A stretch of 64,000 nt of DNA from Acinetobacter pullicarnis (GTDB lineage Bacteria; Pseudomonadota; Gammaproteobacteria; Pseudomonadales; Moraxellaceae), in contig NZ_VCMZ01000001.1 in the NCBI RefSeq assembly GCF_006352475.1, forward strand, positions 3,844,001-3,908,000. Reading direction: 5' to 3'. A program made the translations under genes and the position numbers. A model generated the notes under the pieces. That model made no database searches, was not told the origin of the DNA, and saw only the letters and a list, made by a program, of their open reading frames with translations. This document shows, piece by piece, positions 56,372-64,000 of this stretch; within the stretch, counting starts at the first letter, position 1, and each line of letters begins with the position of its first letter.

Positions 56372-56653
56372 AGACGGGTAATTTTCGCTGCGCTTATCGC
56401 ATTAAAGCACAATTTTTGGCGTAAAAACTGAATGTTTTGCCTAAAGCATTTAAACCATCACTTTGTTATATAAAAAATACCACCTAAATATCTATTTTTC
56501 ATAATTTTTTAATTTGGATGTGCCATAACCTCAGCAGAAATTGTCTCTCAGTCAATCAGTGCTCAATCTGCGATCTTAAGCTTTGCAACTTTTGATTAGC
56601 TTTTTAAGCTTCTGTTACACTTGGAAAAATTACAGCAAAGATTGGATTGAGTC

Positions 56654-57094
56654 ATGCGTGCCGTGTTGCAAAGAGTATTAGAGGCCAAAGTCGTTGTTGA
56701 AGGTGAGATCACCGGTGAAATCAAGACTGGTATGTTGGTGTTTCTTGGGATTGGTCAACATGACAACTTTGAAAAGGGCAAAAAGCTAATTGATAAGATT
56801 CTAAAGTATCGTTTTTTTGATGATGAACAAGGCAAAATGGGCTGGAATGTCAGCCAAGCACAAGGTGGCGTTCTCTTAGTCTCTCAATTTACTTTGATGG
56901 CGCAAACACAAAAGGGGTTGCGTCCAGACTTTGGTCCTGCAATGCCACCTGATCAAGCAAAAGCACTCTATGAACAATTGGTCAGCTATACGCAATCTCT
57001 CTTTCCCACATTACAAACGGGTATTTTTGCTGCAGACATGAAAGTGCATTTGATTAATGACGGGCCTGTGACCTTCCAACTCGAAGTTGAATAA
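56654..57094 (+). CDS. dtd: D-aminoacyl-tRNA deacylase
   Basis: Proofreading enzyme that hydrolyses D-Tyr-tRNA and similar mischarged tRNAs. 146 residues. 'MRAVLQRVLEAKVVVEGEITGEIKTGMLVFLGI' starts the fold, the active-site loop is 'GVLLVSQFTLMAQTQKGLRPDFGPAMPP' (SQFTL), and 'HLINDGPVTFQLEVE' has the cis-Gly-Pro motif (GPVT). The unit stands alone. It is followed by a hairpin shared with the next leftward gene. Confidence 0.95.
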   Translation: MRAVLQRVLEAKVVVEGEITGEIKTGMLVFLGIGQHDNFEKGKKLIDKILKYRFFDDEQGKMGWNVSQAQGGVLLVSQFTLMAQTQKGLRPDFGPAMPPDQAKALYEQLVSYTQSLFPTLQTGIFAADMKVHLINDGPVTFQLEVE

Positions 57095-57120
57095 AATCGG
57101 TTCAAATCGTAAAAAAGCAA

Positions 57121-57145
57121 AGAGCGCATATATTTATTGCGCTCT
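57121..57145. terminator. Hairpin between convergent dtd and SCP2-type genes
   Basis: AGAGCGCA (57121-57128) / TGCGCTCT (57138-57145), with T-rich sequence on the leftward side. Confidence 0.75.
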
Positions 57146-57154
57146 GATTTTGGA

Positions 57155-57634
57155 TTAACGTCCCGTCTTTTCTTTTAAAAATTGACGTGCAACTTTAATT
57201 TTATTTTTGACTGATTTTGGAAGTTTCGGTGGAATCAAACGTGCAGCCTGGTTAAACCAAACCAATAAACTAAAATCCCCTTCCATTTTAATATTACCTG
57301 TTTGCATCCCTGTCATAAATACAGTTGGATCACCTTTGATTAAGGTTTTTACGCCTTGTTCACTGTCAGCAAACTGCAATGTAAAGTCAGCATTTTCGGC
57401 TTGACCTGCAACAGTATCAATTTGACCATGGTTCACAATAATTTGACGTGCCATCCCGAGATCAGTACCAATCTGAATTCTGAATTGGCGATCGTGAATG
57501 AGTTCAATAAACTTAGGACTGGTACGCGATAATTGTTTCATACGGAGCGCAATACCCAAAACCAATAAATCAAGTGGGTCGGTTGTTGCATCAAAGATAG
57601 GTAATTTCACAACTGGAATTGAAGATAGTTTCAT
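57155..57634 (-). CDS. SCP2 sterol-carrier-like domain protein
   Basis: About 160 residues from ATG 57634 (AGG 10 nt upstream), in place of 57700. The core 'RMKQLSRTSPKFIELIHDRQFRIQIGTDLGMARQIIVNHGQIDTVAGQAENADFTLQFADSEQGVKTLIKGDPTVFMTGMQTGNIKMEGDFSLLVWFNQAARLIPP' fits the SCP2 fold: a hydrophobic-pocket domain that binds lipids or fatty acyl chains. No transmembrane segment or signal. Its partner enzyme is not adjacent, and the true ligand is unknown. Confidence 0.78.
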   Translation of the reverse strand: MKLSSIPVVKLPIFDATTDPLDLLVLGIALRMKQLSRTSPKFIELIHDRQFRIQIGTDLGMARQIIVNHGQIDTVAGQAENADFTLQFADSEQGVKTLIKGDPTVFMTGMQTGNIKMEGDFSLLVWFNQAARLIPPKLPKSVKNKIKVARQFLKEKTGR

Positions 57635-57737
57635 AACATTAAAGCCTGTTGTTTTAATATGAAAAATATAATGTGCATCGTAACATAACTTGTTTATCAT
57701 TAAACTAAGCCGTGCACAAGAAATAGTCTATACGAAA

Positions 57738-57764
57738 AGAGGTATATCATGCTGATATACCTCT
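57738..57764 (-). terminator. Perfect hairpin after the small membrane protein gene
   Basis: AGAGGTATATCA-TGC-TGATATACCTCT, a 12-bp perfect stem. Read leftward it is followed by TTTTC. Confidence 0.7.
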
Positions 57765-57815
57765 CATTATTTATTATTCAATACAAAATCCGTTTACAAA
57801 GCTGCTAAACACGAC

Positions 57816-58130
57816 TTAGTCATCTTCATATACTGGTGTGTGTTCAATACAGCGGCGATTTGCCAAGGCTTTTTGCGCTCGATTGTCTTCACGCAATAGA
57901 AAAGCAGTTAATCCCAGCATCGCGATACTCAATGCCGTCAGATAGCTATAAGAGACGGACATATCAAATACATTTTGCACACTAAAGCGTATTGCTTCTA
58001 ATAGGCCCCAGAACAGCATGCCTCCAAACATAAATCCTAACCAATGACGGTAAGGGGAAAAGAAAACGGCCATCAACGCGACAGCAATCAGGCCAAATCC
58101 TACGATTGTTGCAATTACCGTTGTTACCAT
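57816..58130 (-). CDS. Small membrane protein, unknown function
   Basis: About 104 residues with three hydrophobic helices: 'VTTVIATIVGFGLIAVALMAVFF', 'WLGFMFGGMLFWGLLEAIRF', 'SYSYLTALSIAMLGLTAFLL', then a charged C-terminal tail ending 'EHTPVYEDD'. ATG 58130 is chosen because GGAGG lies 5 nt before it. I recognise no family. It is alone in its unit, with a hairpin terminator downstream. Confidence 0.75.
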   Translation of the reverse strand: MVTTVIATIVGFGLIAVALMAVFFSPYRHWLGFMFGGMLFWGLLEAIRFSVQNVFDMSVSYSYLTALSIAMLGLTAFLLREDNRAQKALANRRCIEHTPVYEDD

Positions 58131-58543
58131 AAAAACCTCCGTCAACGATGCTACTGGCTATCACTCCGACTAGAACTTGAATAGTCTCTTAGTATCTTTA
58201 AGCTTCTCAACTGTTCTGTATTTCTGTCATGCATTGCATTATGGAGCGTTTTTAAAAGAAGAAAAGAGCCGTTTATTGGGCTAGCGACGTACTTTGTCGC
58301 TATATTCTTTTGTCATTACATTTTTTTACTTGGTGTTTTTCTGTCGAGATAATCCTGCTCAACATTGGCGTGTCATTACAATAAAATACCATCTGATATT
58401 CATCACTTTGATTATTTTTCTTAATCGGCTTTATCTAAGTGTAAAAAGTATTTCAGTCGTATACAGAATCACGGATATACCTAATTTAAATACAAAAAAA
58501 ACGTGACAGTGTTGTCACGTTTTTCAATCACTTAGCTTTAAAT
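58131..58543. other. Intergenic region between the small membrane gene and serB
   Basis: About 410 bp without a convincing gene. It holds a 7-bp-arm hairpin (TAGCGAC / GTCGCTA, 58282-58302) and the serB terminator at 58498-58524. A 70-residue frame on the plus strand has no support. Confidence 0.5.
58498..58524 (-). terminator. Intrinsic terminator after serB
   Basis: AAAACGTGACA...TGTCACGTTTT, with T-rich continuation on the leftward strand, 20 bp past the serB stop. Confidence 0.85.
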
Positions 58544-59764
58544 TTAAGCACGATTTAAATCTTTATCGTGTACACCAATCAGGTACAACACCCCATCTAA
58601 GCCAACACTTGAAATGGCTTGGTTGGCATTTTGTCGCACCAAGGGCTTGGCACGAAACGCCACACCCAAACCAGCAATTGATAGCATGGGTAAATCATTG
58701 GCACCATCCCCGACAGCAATCGTTTGCTCTAATGAAATCCCCATTTTTTCTGCAAGTCCGCGTAACAACTCGGCCTTACGTGCACCATCGACAATTGCAC
58801 CTTTGACTTCGCCTGTAACTATGCCATTTTCAACATCTAATATATTGGCATGCACTTCATCTATCCCTAACTTACTTTGCAAATACTCAGCAAAATATTG
58901 GAAGCCACCCGATAAAATTGCGGTCTTGTATCCCAATGACTTCAGCGTTGAAATTAAACGCTCCGCCCCTTCAGTCAGGGTTAGACGTTCCGCAATTTTT
59001 GGCAATACCGATGCATCGAGGCCTTTGAGCAAAGCCATCCGCGCTTTAAAGCTTTGTTGAAAATCAAGCTCGCCCAGCATAGCGCGCTCAGTGATTTCAG
59101 CAACTTGAGCACCCACCCCTGCTTCTAAAGCCAACTCATCAATGACTTCTTGTTCAATCAAGGTGGAGTCCATATCAAAACACACCAAACGACGATTACG
59201 GCGATATGCATTGTCTTCCTGCACAGCCACGTCAATGCTCGACTCTGCTGACAATCTTAAACATGCCTCACGCATTGCATGCGCATCGAGCATTTGCCCA
59301 CGCAAACCAAATTGAACACAAGAGCGTTTCGGACCTGCTTGTTGGTTACTTAATTCTGGACGATCAGATAAACGGGTAACGGTTTCAATATTAAAACCTT
59401 GGCTGGAAACAATGTTGGTGACTGCTTGTAGGTGTGCAGCGGTCAATTCTGGAGCAAGTGCGGTCACAATATAGCGTGTACGGCCTCCTTCACTGACCCA
59501 TTGCTCATAGTCAGCATGAGAAATGGGTTTAAAACGAACGGTTAAACCAATATCGTGTGCTAAAATGAGGATATCTTTCATTGCTAAGGCCGTTGCTGTT
59601 TTATCGTGAGATGAAACAACAATTCCCAAAGTCAGCTGATTATGTATAACAGCTTGTCCTACATCTAAAATTTGTAAAGAATGTACGGACAAAACTTGCA
59701 TCAATCGAGTAAACTGATTTGGTTGGTCTGGTCCTAAAAATGATATAAGAATGATTTCTCGCAT
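58544..59764 (-). CDS. serB: Phosphoserine phosphatase
   Basis: Last step of serine synthesis. About 406 residues from ATG 59764 (MREIILISFLGPDQPNQ), the start that matches Acinetobacter SerB as I remember it; the longer TTG frame to 59818 adds an unsupported stretch. It has two N-terminal ACT-type regulatory domains ('ILISFLGPDQPNQFTRLMQVLSVHSLQILDVGQAV', 'YIVTALAPELTAAHLQAVTNIVSSQGFNIETVTRLS'), then the HAD phosphatase: 'LVCFDMDSTLIEQEVIDELA' (DxD), 'AILSGGFQYFAEYL', 'TIAVGDGANDLPMLSIAGLGVAFRAKP'. Divergent from an Smp-like gene, as serB is in E. coli. Confidence 0.95.
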   Translation of the reverse strand: MREIILISFLGPDQPNQFTRLMQVLSVHSLQILDVGQAVIHNQLTLGIVVSSHDKTATALAMKDILILAHDIGLTVRFKPISHADYEQWVSEGGRTRYIVTALAPELTAAHLQAVTNIVSSQGFNIETVTRLSDRPELSNQQAGPKRSCVQFGLRGQMLDAHAMREACLRLSAESSIDVAVQEDNAYRRNRRLVCFDMDSTLIEQEVIDELALEAGVGAQVAEITERAMLGELDFQQSFKARMALLKGLDASVLPKIAERLTLTEGAERLISTLKSLGYKTAILSGGFQYFAEYLQSKLGIDEVHANILDVENGIVTGEVKGAIVDGARKAELLRGLAEKMGISLEQTIAVGDGANDLPMLSIAGLGVAFRAKPLVRQNANQAISSVGLDGVLYLIGVHDKDLNRA

Positions 59765-59841
59765 GAATTGACTCGGATCTGAGCGACGACTATTGTTAGA
59801 ATCATAATCGAAATCCAATATATTTTCTCTGGAAGTTTAAC

Positions 59842-61110
59842 TTGAACGCTCCTAGACAAGGGCTATTTGCTAGCCTACTCATCATCAGCTTTGCATTACA
59901 GACTTGTTTAATGGTGATTGCAACCACGCATCAGTTAAATGAGAATCGCGCCAATCAAGGTCAGTTAATGACCAGTCAGCTGGTGACAGACAGTGCTGCC
60001 GAATTAGAACCAGCAAACACCGTTTCCTTGGCCTTGCTCGCAAATCGCTATGCAACCAATCCTAGTGTGGCTTCTATTCGTATTTTAGATGCAAATCAAC
60101 ACGTCCTTGCCACCAGCGGATTAGCAAAAACACGTGAAGGAGAATCCTTCGTTCGTGATGCGCTGCAAAATGAGAAAAAAGTCGGTAGCATTGAGATTAC
60201 TTTGATCAAACCGAGTATTGGTGAGATTTTACGTACGCAGTGGTTGGCAATCTTTGTTTCATTCTTGATTCACGTCTTGCTCTGGTTGGCTTATCGCACC
60301 ATTGCCCGACCAACACGCAGTGAATATCTCACCCGTTTAAATACTGAATCACGCTTAAAGCATGAAATTCAGCAGCTGACTGAAGCACTAGAAGCCGAAA
60401 GAACCAATAAAACCTTGGCGATTGCTCAAATACAGCAGCAAATGAAAGAAAAGTTTGAGCCTAAAGTCGCAATAACAAACGTGAGTATCGAACAAACCAA
60501 TTTGGCATTGAACATTCAATACTATGATCCAAAACAGTTAATTAATACGGTGAATCAATCCGTTTCATTACCGTATTTTAACTTGTGTCAAATTTTCTTA
60601 AATAAGAGTATTCAGCAGAGCACCAAACATTTTGGGCTTAACAGCAAAGACATCTTAATCGATCAGGCCTTTAGCCAACGTGGTGCAACGATTCATATGG
60701 CCACGCATCATCAACATGCAGCTGAATGCTTACTGATGATCGGATCTGTTTTCCAACTCTTGTCTGAGGTGCTCTACAAGCGCTATCGTGAAGAAAAACG
60801 TTTTGTCTTACAAACACGTTGTGCGGTATGTACTGCCGTTGAAGCGATGCAGCTGAATGCCTTACAAGCCGCAGATCGTCTTACCCATCATTTAATCGCT
60901 AAAGAAATGGCCTTATATCTCAGCAATGACTTACTCAAACAAGTCAGTGAAAGCTATCAACTGGTGGCCATGCCGAATCCTGCCAGTATTTTAACGCGAC
61001 ATGCCTTTATGATTAATGGAATGAATACTGAAAGTGCCACTTTGGCCCAACGTATTCGTACTGAAATTTTAAAAGGCAAACAAAATCAAGAAGCAACCTC
61101 GAATCTATAA
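59842..61110 (+). CDS. Smp/YtjB-like inner-membrane protein with a periplasmic domain
   Basis: A 422-residue protein. TM1 'LFASLLIISFALQTCLMVIA' and TM2 'WLAIFVSFLIHVLLWLAYRTI' flank a periplasmic stretch of about 110 residues ('VSLALLANRYATNPSVASIRILDANQHVLATSGLAKTREGESFVRDALQNEKKVGSIEITL'), which looks PAS-like. The cytoplasmic part begins with a coiled coil ('LKHEIQQLTEALEAERTNKTLAIAQIQQQMKEKF'). In E. coli the divergent neighbour of serB is smp (YtjB), with similar topology. The start is TTG 59842, supported by GGAAG 6-7 nt upstream. Function unknown. A terminator follows. Confidence 0.68.
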   Translation: MNAPRQGLFASLLIISFALQTCLMVIATTHQLNENRANQGQLMTSQLVTDSAAELEPANTVSLALLANRYATNPSVASIRILDANQHVLATSGLAKTREGESFVRDALQNEKKVGSIEITLIKPSIGEILRTQWLAIFVSFLIHVLLWLAYRTIARPTRSEYLTRLNTESRLKHEIQQLTEALEAERTNKTLAIAQIQQQMKEKFEPKVAITNVSIEQTNLALNIQYYDPKQLINTVNQSVSLPYFNLCQIFLNKSIQQSTKHFGLNSKDILIDQAFSQRGATIHMATHHQHAAECLLMIGSVFQLLSEVLYKRYREEKRFVLQTRCAVCTAVEAMQLNALQAADRLTHHLIAKEMALYLSNDLLKQVSESYQLVAMPNPASILTRHAFMINGMNTESATLAQRIRTEILKGKQNQEATSNL

Positions 61111-61134
61111 ACGATTTCGTCTGCTGCTCGATGC

Positions 61135-61187
61135 AACCCAGTCAACGCCTAAGCATTCGCTTTAACCACCACGTTGACTGGGTTTTT
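61135..61187 (+). terminator. Intrinsic terminator after the Smp-like gene
   Basis: AACCCAGTCAACG (61135-61147) / CGTTGACTGGGTT (61172-61184), 13-bp perfect stem, followed by TTTTT. Confidence 0.85.
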
Positions 61188-61284
61188 TAAACTCTTCGAA
61201 TACCGTATCCGCATCAAATCCCGTCTAAATTTTCAATAAAATCGACCACAAAATTAAAAAAATCAATTTGTATGGCTTGTTAAA

Positions 61285-61314
61285 TTTTCGCACACTCAAA
61301 ATTCAGTCTATAAT
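61285..61314 (+). promoter_or_regulatory. Probable promoter of purEK
   Basis: Consensus TATAAT at 61309-61314, with a weak TTTTCG at 61285-61290 (18-bp spacer). A leader of about 70 nt precedes purE. Confidence 0.45.
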
Positions 61315-61391
61315 AGCGAGCTTCTCATTCCTTTAAAGCTTGGCGCTTGTCGAGATTTATCTCTATCTACTTAGTCTCTGGAACATTAGCA

Positions 61392-61907
61392 ATGAATGCG
61401 GCTGCAGCAAAAGACCACCAACCTCTCGTCGGAATCATCATGGGCTCTCAATCAGATTGGGCCACCCTTGAACACACTGCCAATATGTTAAAACAACTTG
61501 GCGTCCCTTTTGAAGCAGAGGTGGTTTCAGCACACCGTACGCCAGATCGACTGTTTGAATATGCCGACACTGCGCGTGACCGTGGTATTCAAGTGATCAT
61601 TGCCGGTGCTGGCGGTGCGGCACATTTGCCTGGTATGTGTGCTGCAAAAACGGACCTACCTGTGCTTGGTGTTCCTGTAAAATCTTCCATTTTAAATGGG
61701 GTTGACTCGTTATTGTCTATTGTACAAATGCCTGCTGGCATTGCAGTCGGCACTTTGGCGATTGGTCCTGCGGGTGCAACCAATGCCGCAATTATGGCCG
61801 CGCAGATTCTTGGATTAACACGCCCTGAAATTGCAAAAAATGTCGCGCAGTTCCGTGCAGCACAAACGGATAAAGTGGCAAGTAACAATATTCCAGGCCA
61901 AGTTTAA
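61392..61907 (+). CDS. purE: N5-carboxyaminoimidazole ribonucleotide mutase
   Basis: Class I PurE; converts N5-CAIR to CAIR in purine synthesis. 171 residues. '[84 protein letters not shown]' includes the catalytic His in 'SAHRTP'. ATG 61392 replaces the longer frame because GGA precedes it at about 7-10 nt. It is followed 15 bp later by purK, its partner. Confidence 0.97.
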   Translation: MNAAAAKDHQPLVGIIMGSQSDWATLEHTANMLKQLGVPFEAEVVSAHRTPDRLFEYADTARDRGIQVIIAGAGGAAHLPGMCAAKTDLPVLGVPVKSSILNGVDSLLSIVQMPAGIAVGTLAIGPAGATNAAIMAAQILGLTRPEIAKNVAQFRAAQTDKVASNNIPGQV

Positions 61908-61922
61908 AACAGGATCTACATC

Positions 61923-63050
61923 ATGGATAAAACCATCGGTATTTTTGGCGGTGGACAATTGGGTCGTATGATGGCTCAAGCTGCATTACCGCTCAATATT
62001 CAATGTACTTTTTTAGAAGCCAGCACAGACTGCCCTTCGGCACAATTGGGCCAAGTCATTGTCAACCAAGATGCCAACGCCATTACGCAATTTATTGCCA
62101 GTGCGGATGTATTCAGCCTAGAGTTTGAAAACACACCTTTGGCTGAAGTAGATGCGCTGCTCCAACAAAAAAATCTGTTCCCTCCACGTCAAGCGCTGGC
62201 CATTGCACAGAATCGCCTCCTAGAAAAGGCATTGTTCGACCAATTGGATATTCCAGTTGCGCCCTATCGAGCAGTAGACAGTCTTGAAAGCTTAGAACAA
62301 GCGGCACAAGCCTTAGGATTGCCATTGGTTCTAAAAACCACAACGGGTGGCTATGATGGCAAAGGTCAGTTTGTATTACGTACAGCTACAGAAATCCCTG
62401 AAGCTTGGGCTGAACTTGGTCCTGCTGGTAGCCTAATTGCTGAAAGCTTTGTTAATTTTTCACGCGAAGTATCGATTATTGCAGTGCGTGGTCAAAATGG
62501 TGATGTGAAAACTTGGCCATTGGCTGAAAACCATCATCATCATGGTATTTTGTCGCATTCGATTGTACCTGCGCCAAATAGTGCAGCTTTACAACCAGTT
62601 GCCCAAGAATATATCACGCGCTTGTTGCAGCACTTAGACTATGTTGGTGTGCTGACTTTAGAACTTTTTGTGACAGAACAAGGGCTATTTGCCAATGAAA
62701 TGGCACCGCGTGTACACAACTCAGGACATTGGTCGATTGAGGGGGCAGAATGCTCTCAATTTGAAAACCATATCCGTGCAGTTGCGGGTTTACCGCTCGG
62801 CTCAACCGCGGTAATTCGCCCAACGGTGATGGTCAACATCATTGGTCAATATCCGAAGACTGAAGCTATATTGGCTTTAGACGGTGCACATCTACATCTG
62901 TATAACAAGACTGAACGTGTCGGCCGTAAAATTGGTCACATCACGCTCATGCCGCAAGATGCAGCGCAGCTCACTACGCTGTGCCAAGCCTTGGCAACGA
63001 TCTTACCAGAGCCTTTGGCGCTCAGCAGCGATATGCAGATCGAACTTTAA
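61923..63050 (+). CDS. purK: N5-carboxyaminoimidazole ribonucleotide synthase
   Basis: ATP-grasp enzyme that carboxylates AIR. 375 residues. 'TIGIFGGGQLGRMMAQAALPLNIQCTFLE', 'PLVLKTTTGGYDGKGQFVL', 'SREVSIIAVRGQNGDVKTWPLAENHHHHGIL' and 'LFANEMAPRVHNSGHWSIEGAECSQFENHIRAV' follow the family. AGGA lies 8 nt before the ATG. Operon with purE. Confidence 0.97.
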   Translation: MDKTIGIFGGGQLGRMMAQAALPLNIQCTFLEASTDCPSAQLGQVIVNQDANAITQFIASADVFSLEFENTPLAEVDALLQQKNLFPPRQALAIAQNRLLEKALFDQLDIPVAPYRAVDSLESLEQAAQALGLPLVLKTTTGGYDGKGQFVLRTATEIPEAWAELGPAGSLIAESFVNFSREVSIIAVRGQNGDVKTWPLAENHHHHGILSHSIVPAPNSAALQPVAQEYITRLLQHLDYVGVLTLELFVTEQGLFANEMAPRVHNSGHWSIEGAECSQFENHIRAVAGLPLGSTAVIRPTVMVNIIGQYPKTEAILALDGAHLHLYNKTERVGRKIGHITLMPQDAAQLTTLCQALATILPEPLALSSDMQIEL

Positions 63051-63140
63051 AACAATACTGTCACTGTCAATTGAATTCCAAGCATGAATAACAGGTTCGT
63101 GCTTGGTTCTACAACATGCTGACCCACCGGATCAATTGTC

Positions 63141-63620
63141 ATGAAATATCTAATTAGTGCATGTTTGGTGGGTGAGAATGTCCGATATGATGGCAAAAAT
63201 TGTTATACCCCTGCCCTAAAACAACTGGTTGCAACTCAACAGGCCATGATCATTTGTCCTGAAGTTACAGGCGGTCTCAGTACACCACGGCTTCCCGCTG
63301 AAATTATTGGGGGTGATGGCATCGATGTACTCAATGGTCGCGCTCAAGTACGAGACCGTGCAGGCAATGACCAAAGTAAAGCCTTTATTGATGGGGCGTA
63401 TCAAGCACTGAAACTTGCCCAAGCACACCAAGTCACACATGTAGTGCTTAAAGCCAACAGCCCTTCTTGTGGTACACACAAAATTTATGATGGCAGCTTC
63501 AGTGGTATCCGAACAGTTGGGCAAGGCGTCACTGCTGCATTGCTTACCCAACATGGCTTTCAAGTCATCGATGAAAATCAGTTCCTGCAACTTTTAGCTC
63601 AAGAAGACTCAAGGTTCTGA
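63141..63620 (+). CDS. DUF523-family protein
   Basis: A 159-residue protein: '[22 protein letters not shown]', '[18 protein letters not shown]', '[47 protein letters not shown]'. These are the DUF523 hallmarks: 'SACLLG'-like start, 'CPEV.GGL..PR.P.E' and 'K..SPSCG'. Invariant cysteines suggest a thiol or metal function, but none is proven. The 3' end overlaps the convergent transporter gene by 12 bp. Confidence 0.85.
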   Translation: MKYLISACLVGENVRYDGKNCYTPALKQLVATQQAMIICPEVTGGLSTPRLPAEIIGGDGIDVLNGRAQVRDRAGNDQSKAFIDGAYQALKLAQAHQVTHVVLKANSPSCGTHKIYDGSFSGIRTVGQGVTAALLTQHGFQVIDENQFLQLLAQEDSRF

Positions 63621-64000
63621 GATATTTACCTGATCAGATTCTACTTTTTTATTTTGAATCAATTGCTCAGCACGCGCTAATTTATCGGCTTTACCCGCCC
63701 AATAACTGGCTAGTGCTGGCCCAGAAATATTGTGCCATAAGCTAAAGATTGCACTGGGTACAGCTGTCACGGGTGAGGCTGTAAAATGTACCGCCGCCAA
63801 AGCAACGCCCAAACCTGAGTTCTGCATCCCAACTTCAATTGCCACGGCCTTACAATCGGGATAATCCAGCTTAAATATTCGACTCGCCCAAAAGCCCAAC
63901 AGATACCCCAAACCATTGTGCAACACAACCACAGCCAAAATCAGCAGCCCAGATTCCAAAATAGCCGCCTTACTTGCCCCAATAATCGCAGCCACAATGG
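63609..64000 (-). CDS. Bile acid:sodium symporter-family transporter (partial, C-terminal part)
   Basis: The leftward frame is open to the right edge, so only the C-terminal 130 residues are here. '[86 protein letters not shown]' carries the BASS-family signature '[10 protein letters not shown]', a sodium-site loop. The family imports organic anions with Na+. The tail is charged ('[28 protein letters not shown]'). Substrate unknown. Confidence 0.88.
   Translation of the reverse strand, partial: IVAAIIGASKAAILESGLLILAVVVLHNGLGYLLGFWASRIFKLDYPDCKAVAIEVGMQNSGLGVALAAVHFTASPVTAVPSAIFSLWHNISGPALASYWAGKADKLARAEQLIQNKKVESDQVNISEP

Noticed and set aside
58294..58506. 70-residue plus-strand frame before serB
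   Set aside because: It runs into the serB terminator and has no supported start; low-complexity hydrophobic translation.

Overview
The window looks like a chromosome segment from a gamma-proteobacterium of the genus Acinetobacter (family Moraxellaceae). The evidence is AT-rich, compact gene packing, an Omp33-36-type porin, a crc gene divergent from pyrE, a shortened division/cell-wall cluster (murG-murC-ddl-ftsQ-ftsA-ftsZ-lpxC), a three-lipoyl-domain AceF, and several proteins that match Acinetobacter proteins as I remember them. I see no rRNA, tRNA, insertion sequence, prophage or CRISPR array. This is mostly core genome with small accessory stretches.

Layout, left to right. 1-9.9 kb: an ArsR-type regulator with an old-yellow-enzyme reductase (cut by the window edge), prfB with its programmed +1 frameshift, a porin, then leftward recJ, pdxH, glmM, guaB, a YkgJ-type cysteine protein and a GDT1-type manganese exporter behind a yybP-ykoY (Mn2+) riboswitch. 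10-15 kb: aceE-aceF. 15-24.6 kb: an M23 peptidase, dciA (DUF721) and the division/peptidoglycan run. 24.9-29.4 kb: gshB, pyrE, crc, and downstream of crc a strong candidate for a CsrB/RsmZ-like regulatory RNA. 29.5-37.3 kb is the most accessory part: an esterase, a diguanylate cyclase, a GST, four outer-membrane proteins, an ankyrin-like protein, a ribosome hibernation factor and a GNAT enzyme. 37.4-47.6 kb: parE-yqiA, a lipase-like protein, dsbB, gshA, a lipoprotein, DUF445 and an aminotransferase. 47.7-55 kb: a MATE exporter, an SDR/TetR divergent pair with a clear operator, phoB-phoR, and psd with rhdA. 55-64 kb: pncB, dtd, an SCP2-type protein, serB divergent from an Smp/YtjB-like sensor, purE-purK, DUF523, and the start of a bile acid:sodium symporter-type transporter (cut).

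Functional themes are envelope construction (glmM, murC/G, ddl, lpxC, fts genes, psd), central carbon and redox metabolism (aceEF, gshA, gshB, dsbB, rhdA), nucleotide and cofactor synthesis (guaB, pyrE, purEK, pdxH, pncB) and regulation of carbon use (Crc plus the candidate CsrA-binding RNA).

The observation most worth following is the RNA at about 28155-28308. It has nine GGA motifs in about 150 nt, several in short hairpin loops of the AGGA type, and ends in an intrinsic terminator whose loop itself presents AGGA. Other items are the prfB recoding site, the Mn2+ riboswitch with a downstream hairpin, several perfect palindromes in promoter regions, a 22-bp-arm REP-like hairpin at 49112-49157, and the fact that this Crc keeps every catalytic residue of the exonuclease III family. 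Many start codons were moved inward from the longest reading frame on ribosome-binding-site evidence; the reason is given in each entry.
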